Source: Tetragonia tetragonoides
Lineage: Eukaryota > Streptophyta > Magnoliopsida > Caryophyllales > Aizoaceae
Assembly (NCBI GenBank): GCA_038025085.1
Contig: CM076142.1
Location: 5,740,501-5,804,500 of the forward strand
DNA length: 64,000 nt
Reading direction: 5' to 3'
Position 1 is the stretch's first letter. Each line of letters starts with the position of its first letter. Below are positions 45,175 to 57,698 of this stretch, piece after piece. The position numbers were made by a program, and so were the translations under genes. The notes under the pieces were generated by a model, which saw only the letters and a program-made list of their open reading frames with translations, did not search any database and was not told the origin of the DNA.

Positions 45175-45759
45175 ATGTCAAGTGTCATAACCTTTTTTAG
45201 CAATGGGGCTAAGGATTTAGCTAAGAAGTTGGATCACTGATAAAATAGAAGAGACATACAGATATATAAGAGATTACGAAAATAATCTCACAAATCTCAC
45301 AGCACAACATGAAGATTTGTGTAACAAAAAGCATGAAAAAAGTGGAGATAGGAGAGTCAAACAGACTAGAAAAGAGAACAAACGAAGCCAACGAATGGAT
45401 TCGAGACGCTAAGGAAACAATAGAAGATGAGAAAGCGTTAGAGCTTATCAATAAGAAGCACATAAGAAAAGCAAGAGACCAAATGAGCTGCAGCTTAAGC
45501 CGAGTTTCGCCATACGATTTGTATGTTCGGTGCCGAATGAGCAAAAAGGCTAAGGCAAAGGCTGAGGAAATTGGAGAGATAATTAAGAGGATTCCATCAG
45601 CTCCGCTCACTCTCCGTGTTAAAAGAGCTGATCTAAGATGCATCCCCAATGAATTCATGAAGGGCTTGAACTCAAGAGAAAAGCTTCTGAAACAAGGGAT
45701 GGATAAATTACAAGATGACCAAGTTCATATTGTTGGCCTATTTGGTATGGGCGGTTTAG
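45175..45759 (+). pseudogene. NLR2 first exon: coiled-coil N-terminus and start of P-loop, frameshifted
   Basis: Homologous to the NLR1 first exon. The start MSSVITFFSNGAKDLAKKL runs into TGA (45238-45240) after a one-base shift relative to NLR1. An 8-base deletion near 45335-45345 (KHEK against KHDIDEKVEIGE in NLR1) shifts it again. From 45339 the coiled coil is open (KVEIGESNRLEKRTNEANEW...) through SREKLLKQGMDKLQDDQVHIVGLFGMGGLG to donor TTAG|GTAAC at 45760, inside the P-loop glycine codon. A product from the internal ATG 45309 would have a truncated coiled coil. Confidence 0.85.
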
Positions 45760-48614
45760 GTAACTTTCATTTCCTTATCCCTTGAATATATATATGATAA
45801 CGTTTTATGGCTTGACAGTAACATTGTCCTTTGATATATTAGTTGAACAAGTACTATTTTACTATTGTAGATTTTTATTCTTTTTGCACGATGCATGCAT
45901 GACTTAGAAGTTTTTAAGCAAAAGCACTTCTCATTTATATTCATGTGAAATTTGACAATATTATGACTATAATCCTATTATTAAAATTTAATAATGTGGT
46001 TTTCGTGTAATTTTAGATTTCTAGCTAGAGTTAATTTTAGCCACCTTAATTTATTTTCTCCTATTTAGTTTTAACCAGAATTATTGAGTATTGGTGTTTT
46101 GGAGTTTGGATTCTACTCAGAACTTTCTCCTAAATCTCATTTAAATTTTAAAATAAAAAAGTAAACAAAGTAAATTATACTTCCCATATGATGGAAGCAA
46201 AATAAAGTATACCTCACAATTGAAATTCAAACCTACAATACAACTTTAACCAAGAATATTACCCAATTCTTCGTTTAACTTTTTACTCTAAATCAATTTA
46301 TTAGTTTTCACAAATATCTGATCCTATCCTTATACATATCTAAAATAATCATTAAAAAGTAAATTATTTTGAATAATGCAATTAATAAATGACTTTATAG
46401 GATAGGACAATTATCCCATATAAGAGGCATACAATGAAGCAAACTACGAGAAAAGAATTTAGCGATACCTTTTGTTTTCAAGAGATGAAATAATAAATAA
46501 TTAGAAACTATTACTCTTCTGTTGCACCATAAAAAGGGAAAACATTAATCTTTCGAGGTCATTTTTTTTTTCTTCTTCTTCTGAACAAGGTCGTATTATA
46601 CATTTCAGAGTGCATTATTTTGATAGCATAGCAAAACCAATATAAGATAATCAATTTTATATGTTGGAATTCGGGAGTCCCGCATTGAAAAAATCAGTGA
46701 GAACTAAGAATCGAGATTAATAAGAGATATAAAAATAAAGGGTAATAGTTGTTAAAGAGAACAATAATTTCACAGTCATTTACATGACTATGGTCAATCG
46801 ATGTTTTTTTTTTTTTATCATTTATTTTATGGATTTAAATTTGATACCTAGGTCAGTGGCTTATTGCAGGACTATATGGTCAAATGTAAATATATTTTAT
46901 CTGTTTAAATTATGATACTCAAGATCAAGGTCACAATAATGAGTCTAAATTGAAAATTTTCACCTATATATATTATTTAATGTATGGCGAAATACACCAA
47001 CGTAAAATGAGATTTTCGGAGTTACTCTAATATATACTCTCTCCGTCTCAGATAAATGGTTACAATTGTTTTTTCACGGTTTTCAATGCACCACTTTGAC
47101 CGTAAATAATTATGTTCAAAGTTTGCGAACTTTAACCTTGAAAAAGTTTGTATTTGTGAAGGTTTTTGTATTTTTTCACAAATTTATATTCAAAGTTTGC
47201 GAACTTTAACCTTGAAAAAGCAACTGTAACAATTTATCTGAAGGCGGTATTATATACCACATGTCGCATGATAACCCTCAGTCAATTTTGTTTTTTTGTA
47301 ATAACCAAAAGATACAAAAAGACAATTATAGCCCTCATTAAAATTGACACTGCAAATCAAACTCCATGTCAGACCAAACAAATCTTTCCGTTTCTCCTTT
47401 CTCTCTCTCCCTCTCCAATGTCACAACCACCACCACCACCACTGCCCGGCGACTACACCACCAACACTGCAACATCCATAATCCTCCTTCCTCTCTCCCC
47501 CACTCTTTCTCTCTCTTCTCCAGCCTCAGTTCCTCCATACCCAAAACAATGAGAACCTCTTGTTGCTTGCTAGGGTTTCCAATTTCTGAATTTAATCTCA
47601 GTTTCATCCTCTCAATCTCAAATCAATGAATGAACTAGACAACGAGCAACACTACCAACACCACCAGGACAACTAAAAATGGTATTTGTTTCTGGATTTT
47701 GGTTGTTGGGTATGGGTTTTCTCTCTCCAAATCAAATTCATCTCAATTTTCATCTGTCTTGGTTGTTGGTTGTTCTTCTCCCCCTTATTTGATTTCGTAT
47801 CTCAACTGGGCTCCCATATTCTGTCCTACTTCAATCTATCCACGAAACCCCCCATTTTCACAAGCTCCAAAATAAAATCGTCAAACTTCAGACTTTGACC
47901 ATTAATTATGCAAAGATATAAACATTTACAATGTGAATATATTTAAAGAACTGTTTAATGTACTATCTTGTAGAACTGTTTCACTTAGACATTTTTACAA
48001 ACATCTGGTGTGCGTTTTTCACTACCCTGCAAAAGATCTGTTTTCAGTGAGCTTTCTACTTTCATGGCATCATGATTTGCAATTGAATAATTATTGTTGA
48101 ATTCTAATGGCTTTAGGTTTTTTTTTTTTTTTTTAGATTAGGGTTAAATTTGATTATTTCGAAAAAAAAAATATCATACAGGTATATCACGGTATACCTC
48201 ACTGTAACCTTGGTGTAATTTCGCTATAGGTCCGTATATCTTGGTGGAATTTTTTCATATTTTTACCGGTAAAGCAACTAAATATATGAAAAAAGAGAAC
48301 TACAGATATATCAAAAATTAGCTTGCAAGCTTCTTATAAAATATTTGTGGATATAATATATGGATATGAAACACTATTTGTTATTTGATATATGAGTTAT
48401 TGACTGAGAATAAGGGTGATCCTTGTATATATGGGTATCATCTATCATGGCTGTTAACTTGTGTTCTTGCTGAGGTGGGTGTTGTCCTGTGTTGACCTTT
48501 TAGTTATGTGCGCTGCCCTTTGTATATATATGACATAGAGTACTTATTATTCATTCCTTCTCTGGCCTGTGGATCAAAATTAATACTCGTCTTATACAAA
48601 ATTATGTAACACAG
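45760..48614. other. NLR2 intron 1 (2.85 kb) in the P-loop codon
   Basis: Donor GTAACTTTC; acceptor AACACAG|GTAAAACG. AT-rich, holding a Stowaway MITE at 47037-47247 and a CT-rich low-complexity block near 47390-47540 whose open frames on both strands are not genes. Confidence 0.7.
47037..47247. mobile_element. Stowaway-type MITE in NLR2 intron 1
   Basis: The ends CTCTCTCCGTCTCAGATAAA and (inverted) CCGCCTTCAGATAAATTGTT pair, with TA on each flank (47035-47036 and 47248-47249). It contains duplicated CAAAGTTTGCGAACTTTAAC segments. Confidence 0.75.
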
Positions 48615-49596
48615 GTAAAACGACACTGGCCAAAGAAATTGCCAACAAGAGAGGTAAAGATTATTTCAACGAAATCATGATGGTAGAGGTCTCAGAAGCT
48701 CCGAACATTGAACGCATCCAAGATCAAATTGCAGAGCAAATTAGTCTTAATTTGCGCGATGTTCACTCTGCGAGTGAAAGGGCCAAAAAAAATATATAAC
48801 AGACTAACGAAAGCCCGTGAAGGGAGTACGAGTAAGCGACTTGTAATCCTGGATAACATTTGGAAACAACTTGATTTGGCTGAGTGAGGAATTCCTCATG
48901 ATCATGAGGAAACAAAATCATGCAAACTTCTACTAACAACTAGGGAGAAGGATGTCTGTAAAGCCATGCATGCAAAAGATGATCATATACTTGAGTTAAA
49001 AGTGTTGGATAAAGATGAATCTAGGCTTCTCTTTAAAAATCGACTTGATGATGAGACTTATAAAGAGGGTGAAGAGTTCAATACTGTGGAAGACATGCTG
49101 TTGAAGAAATGTGGAGGCTTACCTCTTGCAATTGTAGCATTAGCCAATATGTTACGTGATCAAGAACTGGCAACCTGGAGACATTATGCAGATGAAATGG
49201 AAAAGCCCATCTCAAGCCAAGTTATGGGTGGTGGCGGGAATCGTGAGACCTACAAAATTTTGGAAGCCAGTTACAAGCTTATAGATAGCAACAAAAAGAA
49301 GATGTTCTTCTTGCTTGCGTGTTTATTTCCGCTAGGTTCTAGTATACCAATCCAAGAGTTGTTGAGATATGGCATTGGCTTGGGTTTATTTGAAGATGTT
49401 AATTCCCTCACCGAAGCGGAGGAACAAGCAAGTAGATGGGCTGAACAACTCATATCTTCATCGTTGCCATTGGAGGATGATTCCAAGTCATATCCATGGA
49501 TATCAAGTGATCCATGGATATCGAGTGATTTCAAAGCCAAATTAAAGATTCATGATGTTGTTCGAGCTTCTGCAATTTCAATTGCCGCACAACAAG
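48615..49596 (+). pseudogene. NLR2 NB-ARC exon, with frameshift and stop
   Basis: Nucleotide-binding domain of the receptor. Motifs in order: P-loop completion GKTTLAKEI, kinase-2 LVILDNIW, RNBS-B CKLLLTTRE, GLPL (CGGLPLAIVAL), then the winged-helix region (FFLLACLFPLGSSIPIQELLRYGIGLGLF) and IHDVVRASAISIAAQQG before a donor at 49597. A run of eight A at 48785-48792 adds one base and creates an early TAA. A TGA at 48885-48887 breaks the frame again after LDLAE. Everything from 48966 on is open. The duplicated DPWISSD codons near 49490 are a small tandem repeat. Two breaks make the product unlikely. Confidence 0.9.
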
Positions 49597-49823
49597 GTGA
49601 CTTTCTACTAACTCCCAACTCAATTAATATCCATGCCACAGTATCAATGGACTAAGATCGACATTACGAGCCTTTAGTTTCTATGATTATCCATTTTCAA
49701 TTACAAAAGGCTTTATTGATTGTGTTGGGGCTTAATTTTTAGGCATTGCTACCTTGATTGAGCCTTTAATTTAATTCTCTTTTGATTGGGACTAAATTAT
49801 AAAATTTGCTTATTTCATTGTAG

Positions 49824-51037
49824 AAAATCACAGGATTATTGTGGAATCGATCCCTCGGTGGATACGGGATGAGACTTGCAAAAAATACACTGCCATCTCA
49901 TTGATGTCTGGCCATGATCATGCCCATCTTCATGGAATGAATTTGGACAAGCTTCAAATCTTGATACTTAAAGGCAGCCGCCGACCCTCACGGTTTGGGG
50001 ATGATTTCTTTCAGGGAATGACAGCCCTAAAGGTATTAGTACTGCAAGGCATGGAATTTGGAGAGAGGTTACCAACATCATTTAAAAGTTTGAAGAATGT
50101 CAGGACATTACATTTAGAAGTTACACAATCTTCAATTGTTGGATTTGAGGAATTGCGCAAAGCTGAATAGAATTCCAGCTAATGTCATAGGTAGCCTCTC
50201 TCAATTGGAAGGACTATACATGGACAATAAGTTTGTATGGTGGCAGTCCTGGCAGATGAATGACGAAGAATCCAAAGATATAGCAAGAAGCATTGGCATC
50301 ACGGAGTTTAAGTCTTTGGCGTACTTGTATGTGCTTGAAATTGTTGTACCAGACATCCAACTGTTGCCAATTACTGATGACCAGAGAATCTGGTCAAGTT
50401 TAACATACAAGTTGGTACAGAAAGTTATTACTGGAAAAACAAGCACTACTTTAGAACGTTAATGGTGGAGGGGATAGAGAAAATGTCTCTGTTTAAGTAC
50501 GGTTGGTTATGGCGATTGTCGAGGAAAAGTGAATACTTACAGCTATGTAGAATCAGTGGGTTGAATAATTTAGTCCCTTATTTGGAGAAGGACAAAGAGC
50601 AGGGATTTAGGCACTTGAAAATTCTTGTGATTGATGGCTGCCGTGACATGGATTGTTTAATCAGCATAGACGACTTGATAAATTTGACAACCTTTTCGAT
50701 GTTGGAGAATTTGGGACTATCTAATTTGCCTGGCTTAAAGACGATATGCGATTTGCATACGCCACCAGATATGTTCTGTAACCTGCAAATACTGATGCTT
50801 GACACACTGCACAGGCTACAACCTTACGCACTGCCAGTGGATCTTGTAGGCAAGTTGACGGAGATTTATGTGAGAAGATGTTGTTCGTTGAAGTTGATAC
50901 TCATGATGGGGCGTGCCTCTGACTCCTTGGTTCATGACTTCATTGACCCGATGCCACTTTTAAGAAAGTTACATTTAGAAAAGCTACCAAAACTAGAAAG
51001 CATGTTGAGCCAAGGAGTGTTCCGCCACCCAAAATGA
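49824..51037 (+). pseudogene. NLR2 main LRR exon, frameshifted
   Basis: The exon begins after TTGTAG in the same phase as NLR1. It opens with VESIPRWIRDETCKKYTAIS and LRRs (LQILILKGS, LKVLVLQGMEF). Near 50121 a deletion of about 110 bases relative to NLR1 removes one LRR and shifts frame (stop at 50168-50170). The homology continues in another frame (LLDLRNCAKLNRIPANVIGSL) until about 50385, where a second indel leads to TAA at 50460. A third frame (SEYLQLCRISGLNNLVPYL...) then runs to 51037. Confidence 0.85.
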
Positions 51038-51214
51038 CGACGATACCAACTCCCATGCTCTCTTCAATGTAAAGGTTCGTCCGTCCTACTAGGCTACTGC
51101 GCATGCGTATTGAATATCATTTAGCATGTTTCAACTGAAACTCCATTGTGCTTTGAGCTTGTGCCAGCCACTATTATTAAGATACTTTTTTTTGACTGCG
51201 AAAAAATGGTGCAG

Positions 51215-51680
51215 GTAAAGTTTCCATCCCTGGAGGAATTGACTATAGACGATGTTGATCACATAACAGAGGTGTGGGATTCTCTGGCACTCCCCATTCA
51301 CGAAAGTAGTTTTTTTCAGAAGTTGAAAACACTACAAATTTACCGCTGTAGAGGACTGAAAAGTCAAAGTCTTATCCCACACTCTGTAGCTGCTGCTCTT
51401 GTGCATCTTGAAAAAGTATCCATAGCTGAATGCCATATGATGACAGAAGTTATGGGTACGGAATTAGGGGAGTATTCCATTGGTGAAATTGCCTCAAAAG
51501 TCATTAGCTTTCCCCAACTCCGGTCCATTGAACTTCGTGATTTGGGAAATCTCAAGTGCTTCTACCAAGGAAGTTATGAACTCACCTTCCCCGCCTTAAA
51601 AAAATTGGAGTTGATAGGGCTTCCGATAATTGAGTACGTGTCCCCAGTCAGAAAACTCAACAGACATATTGAGTGATGAG
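51215..51680 (+). pseudogene. NLR2 C-terminal LRR exon, unit A
   Basis: Starts after GTGCAG and encodes VKFPSLEELTIDDVDHITEVWD, then CRGLKSQSLIPHSVAAALVHLEKVSI, ISFPQLRSIELRDLGNLKCFYQGSYELTFPALKKLEL. Near 51640 a small indel shifts the frame, giving a stop at 51674 before the donor GAG|GTACAA. Units B-D have the same layout. Confidence 0.75.
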
Positions 51681-52669
51681 GTACAATAATTATCCATTTT
51701 CTTATGTAATTTCACAAATTTATCATGCTTCGCCTTTTCAATGTAGTTTTTGTTGAGCTGGTTTTTTTTTTTTGTTTATCATTTTATATTGTTTTTTAGG
51801 TTATTTTAGTCGAACTTTTTGTTTTTAATTACAATTTATTCTATTTTTCGAGTCAAACGGGTTTACCCACTTACGGGTCGGGTTTGACCCAAAAAACACC
51901 GGATTAATCAGGTTCGGTTCTAACTGGATTCTGGGCCAGAAAATATAGTGTCAGGACCCTGAAAAAACGGGTCGGATTTTCGAGTCGGGTCACAAATTGA
52001 CACGTCTACCACCAAGTCATTCAAGTAAAAACAATGGTAAAAGGAAAATATATGTGCCAAGCATTTCTTGTCCTCCGTGTCATTTACAAGTGTAACCATT
52101 TTTAAGGTACGGGGGACATAGTTTTAGGCTCCGTGCCAAAAAAGGAAAACTGCTGGAAAATTGTTTTTCATATTCCGTTGTTTGATTACCAAACGAAGGA
52201 AAATAATTTTCAGGGTAAAAATGTCTTGCATTAACGATTTTTCGTTTGTGGGATACTGTATCACCAGAGCACTAATAGTGTACCTGATCATTGAGTCTGG
52301 TTGTCATGGTTTTGGACCATAAAATTAGACCCGCACTTGACTAGATCGGGTCGAACTTTCGAACTGCTTTCTCAATATTTTTTTTTCCTCTTCAAATAAG
52401 TATGATTTTTTATTTCGATATGATCATTATTATTTTTCTAAACTCACCTAACTTTTCGAGATCTATGCAATTATGTAATCAAATATTATTTTTTTTTTAC
52501 TTTTGAAATTTAAAATTAAATGATAGGAAGGAAAAATGAACTTTTTTTTAGGAAAATTGTTATTCCTTTTAAACCAAACAACGGAAATACATTTTACAGT
52601 GAAAATGATTTTCAGAAACGATTTTCCGCCCAACAGAGCCATAATGAACTAGTTATACTTTGGTTGCAG

Positions 52670-53108
52670 ATCAACTCTACAAGCTTGGAGTTAGTGGTTA
52701 GTACGGCCAGCCAAGAAGTTGAGAAGCTATGGGATTTGCGTTTGCCAACAGGAGCAGTGGTAAGATTGTTGAAGATAAAAGTGTTACATATTTTTGAATG
52801 TGGAGGACTGAGAAGTGTTGCCCCCCCCCCCTCTGTTGCTCTTGCGCACCTTGAAGTACTATCTATAAAATGCTGCGAGATGATGGTGGAAGTGATAACA
52901 AGGGAAACCGGGGAGTATGAAATTTCCTCACAAGTCATTACGTTTCTCAAACTTCAACTCCTTTTGTTTAGTAAAAGATCTCAAGTACTTCTATCCAGGA
53001 AATTTTGAACTCGAGTTCCCCGCCTTAAGAGTATTGTATTTGAGGGGGCTTCCACGAATGAGTACATTTGTGGGGTCAGACAACTCCACAGCCTTATTCA
53101 CTCACAAG
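52670..53108 (+). pseudogene. NLR2 C-terminal LRR exon, unit B
   Basis: Follows TTGCAG and has the same repeat layout (CGGLRSVAPPPSVALAHLEVLSI; ELEFPALRVLYLRGLPRMSTFVGSDNSTALF) before CAAG|GTACGT. A frameshift near 52955 separates the two halves. A C run of ten (52820-52829) in the Pro stretch adds one proline in frame compared with unit C. Confidence 0.75.
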
Positions 53109-53671
53109 GTACGTACATCCATTAAACTCCCTTTTTGTGCGCACAGTATGAACTCTTTACCAATATGCACAAAATTATGGCTTTTGGTCACTGAATATCC
53201 AAGATCCAACGATATTAAATTTCATTATCATAGAACTAGCAACTTACTGAAATGGTGTTTAACATAACTTGTTAGTCTATTCTACTTTTTGCCCTTATTT
53301 TTCCTCACAAATAACCCCTTTCACCTCCTTCTCACTCTCATTTTAACACCCTAAGCAGTCCAAAAGTAGAAGCTTCAATTTGATGCTTCTACTTTTGGGC
53401 CTCTTAGAGGATGTTCTAAAGAGAAAAAATAAGTGGAAAAGTAGAAGTTACCCACAAGTTACGTCAAACAAGCTCTGAATTAGTTTTATTTTGTTTCTCA
53501 AATATAACAACTACCTCCCTTTGGCCTTTGTTTTAAATATGTCAATAATATATTAAATAGTTATTTTGCTTATTTTGCTTCATGCAATATTCTAGTAATG
53601 ATGAAATAAAACATTGGGGGCCAAGCCTAACATTACAATTTTTGTTTAAATGTGAAAAAATAATGTTGCAG

Positions 53672-54139
53672 ACTCACTTTCCGTCCCTAGAGAGACTGAG
53701 TATAAAGGAACTTGAGACCATTGTAAAGCTGTGGGATAATTTGCAAAATTCTTATGTTTCTGGCTTTCAGAAGCTGAGGTATATGATGATTACGTCTTGT
53801 GGGGCTTTGAAAAGTCTTGGCCCCCCATCTGTCCTTGCTACCCTTGTGCATCTTGGATATTTAGGCATATCAGATTGCGAGACGATGTTGGAAGTTATAA
53901 GCATGGAAACAACAACAACAATGGAGCAGTATGAGGACAATATTATTCCAGCATCAAAAGTCATTACATTTCCCAAACTCGGAGGACTCAACCTTCAAAA
54001 TTTAGCAAACCTCAAGGGATTTTATGCGGGAAGTTATCAACTCCAATTCCCCACCTTAAAAGAGTTGTGTTTGACTTACCTTAGGAGCATGAGTACATTT
54101 GCAGGGTTGGAAAACTCGACTGCTTTATTCAATGACAAG
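53672..54139 (+). CDS. NLR2 C-terminal LRR exon, unit C (the only intact unit)
   Basis: 468 bases, 156 codons, open throughout, between TTGCAG and AAG|GTACAT. It encodes THFPSLERLSIKELETIVKLWDN, CGALKSLGPPSVLATLVHLGYLGI, ITFPKLGGLNLQNLANLKGFY and STFAGLENSTALFNDK. Although open, it belongs to a gene that is broken upstream, so it is likely not expressed as a functional receptor. Confidence 0.65.
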
Positions 54140-54284
54140 GTACATCAATTAGCAACCCTCCTCTTTTTTCTATGCAATACTCATTAAAAAAAAATGTTTG
54201 ATGCAATATTCTAATTTTGGTGAAATAGAACATTGGGCCAACTCTAACATACAATATTTGTTGAAATGTGAAATAATGTTGCAG

Positions 54285-54709
54285 ATTCTCTTTCCGTCCT
54301 TGGAGATTCTTTCGATAAGGGACCTTCCATTATTGTAAAGGTGTGGGATAATTTGAAGGTAGCTGTGCAAACAAATTACTCGTATGTTTCTGGCTTTCAG
54401 AAGTTGAAAGATATAAATATTCTGAATTGCGGAGCTTTGGAAAGTCTTTGCCCGCCTTCTGTTGCTGCTGCTCTTGTGCATCTTCAAAGATTATCCATAT
54501 CAAATTGCGAGTCGATGGTGGAAGTTATAAGCATGGAAACAACAACAACAACAGGCATGGAGCACTCTGATGACGACATAATTCCATCACAAGTCATTAC
54601 ATTTCCCAAACTCCAGAAACTCAAACTTGTCAATTTAAAACATCTCAAGTGCTTCTATGCAGGAAGTTATGAGCTCCATTTCCCCATCTTGTCAAAGTTA
54701 CGCTTGTAA
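54285..54709 (+). pseudogene. NLR2 C-terminal LRR exon, unit D
   Basis: Close copy of unit C (SGFQKLKDINILNCGALESLCPP, ITFPKLQKLKLVNLKHLKCFYAGSYELHFP). A two-base loss near 54330 produces TAA soon after the exon start. It ends at TAA 54707-54709 instead of a splice donor. Confidence 0.75.
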
Positions 54710-54712
54710 TTG

Positions 54713-54889
54713 ATGATTGATGATGACAATATTCCATCAAACTTCATTACATTTCCCAAACTCCAGGATCTCAAACTAGTCCATTTAAAAAATCTCAGGT
54801 ACTTTTATGCAGGAAGTTATGAGCTCTGTTTCCCCGCCTTGTCATATTTACACTTGTCACCAAAGCTTTCTCGGATCATAATGTGTTAA
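54713..54889 (+). pseudogene. NLR2 LRR partial unit E
   Basis: A direct repeat of the last third of unit D (ITFPKLQDLKLVHLKNLRYFYAGSYELCFPALSYLHL) follows immediately, with a stop at about 54887. It marks the end of the LRR array. Confidence 0.65.
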
Positions 54890-56438
54890 TATTCCGGGTT
54901 ACATAACCCGAGTTACCGTACCCGACCATCTCTTTCACATGAGAATTGGGGTCTATCATGTGACAATATAGCAGAAGTTAGCTAGCTGATGTAATAAAGT
55001 TGTTAGAGGTCTTGTGGTGCTAAATACTCTCCTAAATAAAGCACATGAGGTCTAACAATAATCAGATGGGATGAATAATCTCCCTTAAAAGAAATATGGG
55101 ATGAAGTATCTATTATCTCTCAATCTTTTCTCTGTCTAATGAAGTACTATTTATCTCTTTATTACGAGTATTAACTACTGCGATATGTATTGTATTTTTA
55201 TGTCGATTTGTATAGTTGCTATTGTAAGCCATGACAGGTTTCTGACTTCTGAGCTTATGATTCTTGATCCTAACAATTAAGAGTTTCGCCTAATCAAGTT
55301 CTTTATTTGTGTAATTGGAACACTTATTTGTGGTATGTTGGGGTTCATCATCTTCTTTCACATATTTTGTTCTTCAAATGAGTCTTAGCTCCTCCTATTA
55401 GCCGTGGTTGATGACACCAAGACTCGATGATGGTTCCTGGGTCCTGACCCATATTCGTGGTTACTGGCGGAATTAGCTATGGGCCAAAGGGACTATAGAT
55501 TATATCCTTAAAGGTTATGGGTACTGTTATGTGTATACAGTTAGGTACACCAACAATTTAAAATTAGGTGTGAGCCTTGGAATAAGTGGGTTGGATTTAT
55601 TAAAACCGGATGGGATCAATTTTACATCTCCAGTGGATAAAGCCATATATTTGTCTTTGTTAAGTATCCCTCCCCCTTTACATTATATTTTTAAGTCCAA
55701 TATGTCTGGGAGGACCTACCACGTGATGTGTGGAGGGAGAGAGACAAAAAAGGGAGCGGAAAATATGAGAAGCCCTACCTAATTTCATGTCTACCCAATA
55801 CAAGTTCGCCAACACCTTAACATGGACACAATGGCAAGCCTAAATTTTACGGAGTTGAAGAATAGTTATCGGTCACAGACACCTACCATTGTCAAAATTC
55901 ATGGTAACATCTTTTCTCTCTCATTCTCCATCTAATTTACATTAATACCTTAGTTATGGGTACTCTCATATGTACCTAAATGAGTATATTAGAGGATAAG
56001 TTAGGATCATAAGTGATAAGTGTCCACTCTCACAATCTAGGTTTTTTTTTTACTTATAAAAAATAGGGTGCAAGTGAATGCGATCGAGGTACTCGCGCTA
56101 CATCACTGTCGGACTCTTGTATTTAACAACGAACATATCAGAATAACTGAACAAGCAACGCAAGCACTGACCTCGTCAACGTAGCACGAACAATGGGTTA
56201 TTATAGTTCCTAAAAGCCAGCAGACACAAGACATAGGGGGAATGTAGATTCGAACCCATGACCTTGTTAGTACAACCCAATAGTTAAGAGTTGAAATCCT
56301 TATATCTATGTAGGGAGATTAGTCCTCCTCTACTATTAATTACAGGGAGGTTCATCTCCTCTACTTGAACCCATCAACCCATTAAAAATGAATTAACTTG
56401 TTCTGCGCATCTGATTAACATGCATTCTTGTTACAAAA
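54890..56438. repeat. Repeat-rich spacer after NLR2
   Basis: No gene. A segment of about 100 bases (TTAAAATTAGGTGTGAGCCT to GGATGGGATCAATTTTA, about 55556-55625) recurs diverged at about 56715-56775. TTATGGGTACT occurs at 55518 and 55955. Near 56225-56290 the minus strand has a tRNA-like B box (GGTTCGAATCTAC), a possible SINE remnant. Confidence 0.45.
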
Positions 56439-56650
56439 ACTTGTGTGGACTTAGTCTATGGTGGACCAATGTTTGGAGTCACCCCCTTCTAAAAGTGGAG
56501 CCACCCATATTTCACCTCGAGCCACCCCTCAAATTTATACTTGGCAGCACCTCTACTTCAACTGGAGCCACCCCTTACTTCACCTGGAGCCACCCCCTTA
56601 CTTCAAGCCACCCCTCAAAATTACTTGGTCCACGGTGGACCACACAAGAC
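56439..56650. mobile_element. MITE-like element with internal GAGCCACCCC repeats
   Basis: Left end CTTGTGTGGACTTAG then TATGGTGGACCAA; right end TTGGTCCACGGTGGACCACA then CAAG, an imperfect inverted pair. Between them GAGCCACCC recurs five to six times at 25-40-base spacing. The open frames through it are repeat-driven. A long A run follows at 56671-56695. Confidence 0.45.
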
Positions 56651-56886
56651 CTAACTAGTATTCTTGTATCCAAAAAAAAAAAAAAAAAAAAAAAAGGTAC
56701 TCCAACATCTCAAAATTGAGTGTGGGCCTTAAAATAAGTGGGTTTGATCTTCAAAATCATATGGGCCTAATTTTAAAGACAAGGGATGCACTTAGGTGGG
56801 TGCTATACCGGGCTTGACCGGGTCATATATCAGGTTCCCATGTAAATACCCCCCCTCTCTCTCTCTCTCTCTGAGTCTGAACTCTG

Positions 56887-57345
56887 ATGGAAGAAATCAG
56901 GATTAGTAATGCAAAAGGTCAATTGAAGTCAAAGACGGAAATCATGCATAACTGGAGCAAAGAGTTCATCAATTCGATTCAAGAGAGGGAAATGGTGTCA
57001 TTGAATTTATACTGCTATGATTATGATCCCACAAACCTGAGGAACAATTATAAACCAGAGTCACCAGAATTTGGGTAACCCTAGCTTGAAGTGCTAATGG
57101 TCTCACAAATTTGATCAACAATCAAAGGTACCATCTTTAATTTTTCTGTCTACTTTTCTAATTCTGCTTTTCCATTTTTATCTACAATGTTCTTCACCCC
57201 AATTTTCATAGGGTATCTGAAATGGGTGTTGTAGAACTAATATTTAAGGATATCTGATTATGGGTTTGTTGAATTTGGGATGATGTTGATTTCATTGAAC
57301 AAGATAATGATTTGTAAAAAGTAGATTATACAGAGAGCCTTAATT
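56887..57345 (+). pseudogene. Degenerate second copy of the PB1 exon end and its intron
   Basis: The end of this stretch (CTCACAAATTTGATCAACAA, then TCAAAG|GTACCATC) and the following 240 bases (GGGTATCTGAAATGGGTGT, GGATATCTGATTATGGG, ATAATGATTTGTA) align with 39650-39950, the end of the PB1 exon and its intron. Upstream, only short patches resemble the PB1 exon. The open frame MEEIRISNAKGQ... ends in a stop before the donor. I read it as a decayed paralogue. Confidence 0.5.
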
Positions 57346-57698
57346 AATTATATCAAACGTTGTTTTTATTTTATTTTATTTGGTGAACTCATGCTAACGT
57401 TATTAGAACTTTAATTGTTTATTGGATCAATCATTGCTCTACGGTTTACAGGTAGATGTTATTTATTTATAAGGGTTTAACATTGTTGAGGGAAACATCT
57501 GACGTTTTCCTTTCACTATGAATATGTGTTTGACTTCTCACACACTCATCTTGATTTGGTTCAGCTTGTTCAATTTTTTCCTTCTTTAATTTTGTGCCCA
57601 TTTCTCTTTGTTGTCTATATAACTTTGATCATTGCTACTTATTATCAGTGTCTTGGTATATCCTTATTAGTTATAGCACCAGTTGACTTTCTTCCCAG

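Noticed and set aside
47166..47629. Open frames on both strands in NLR2 intron 1
   Set aside because: CT-rich and CCA-repeat low-complexity sequence inside an intron; no gene structure.
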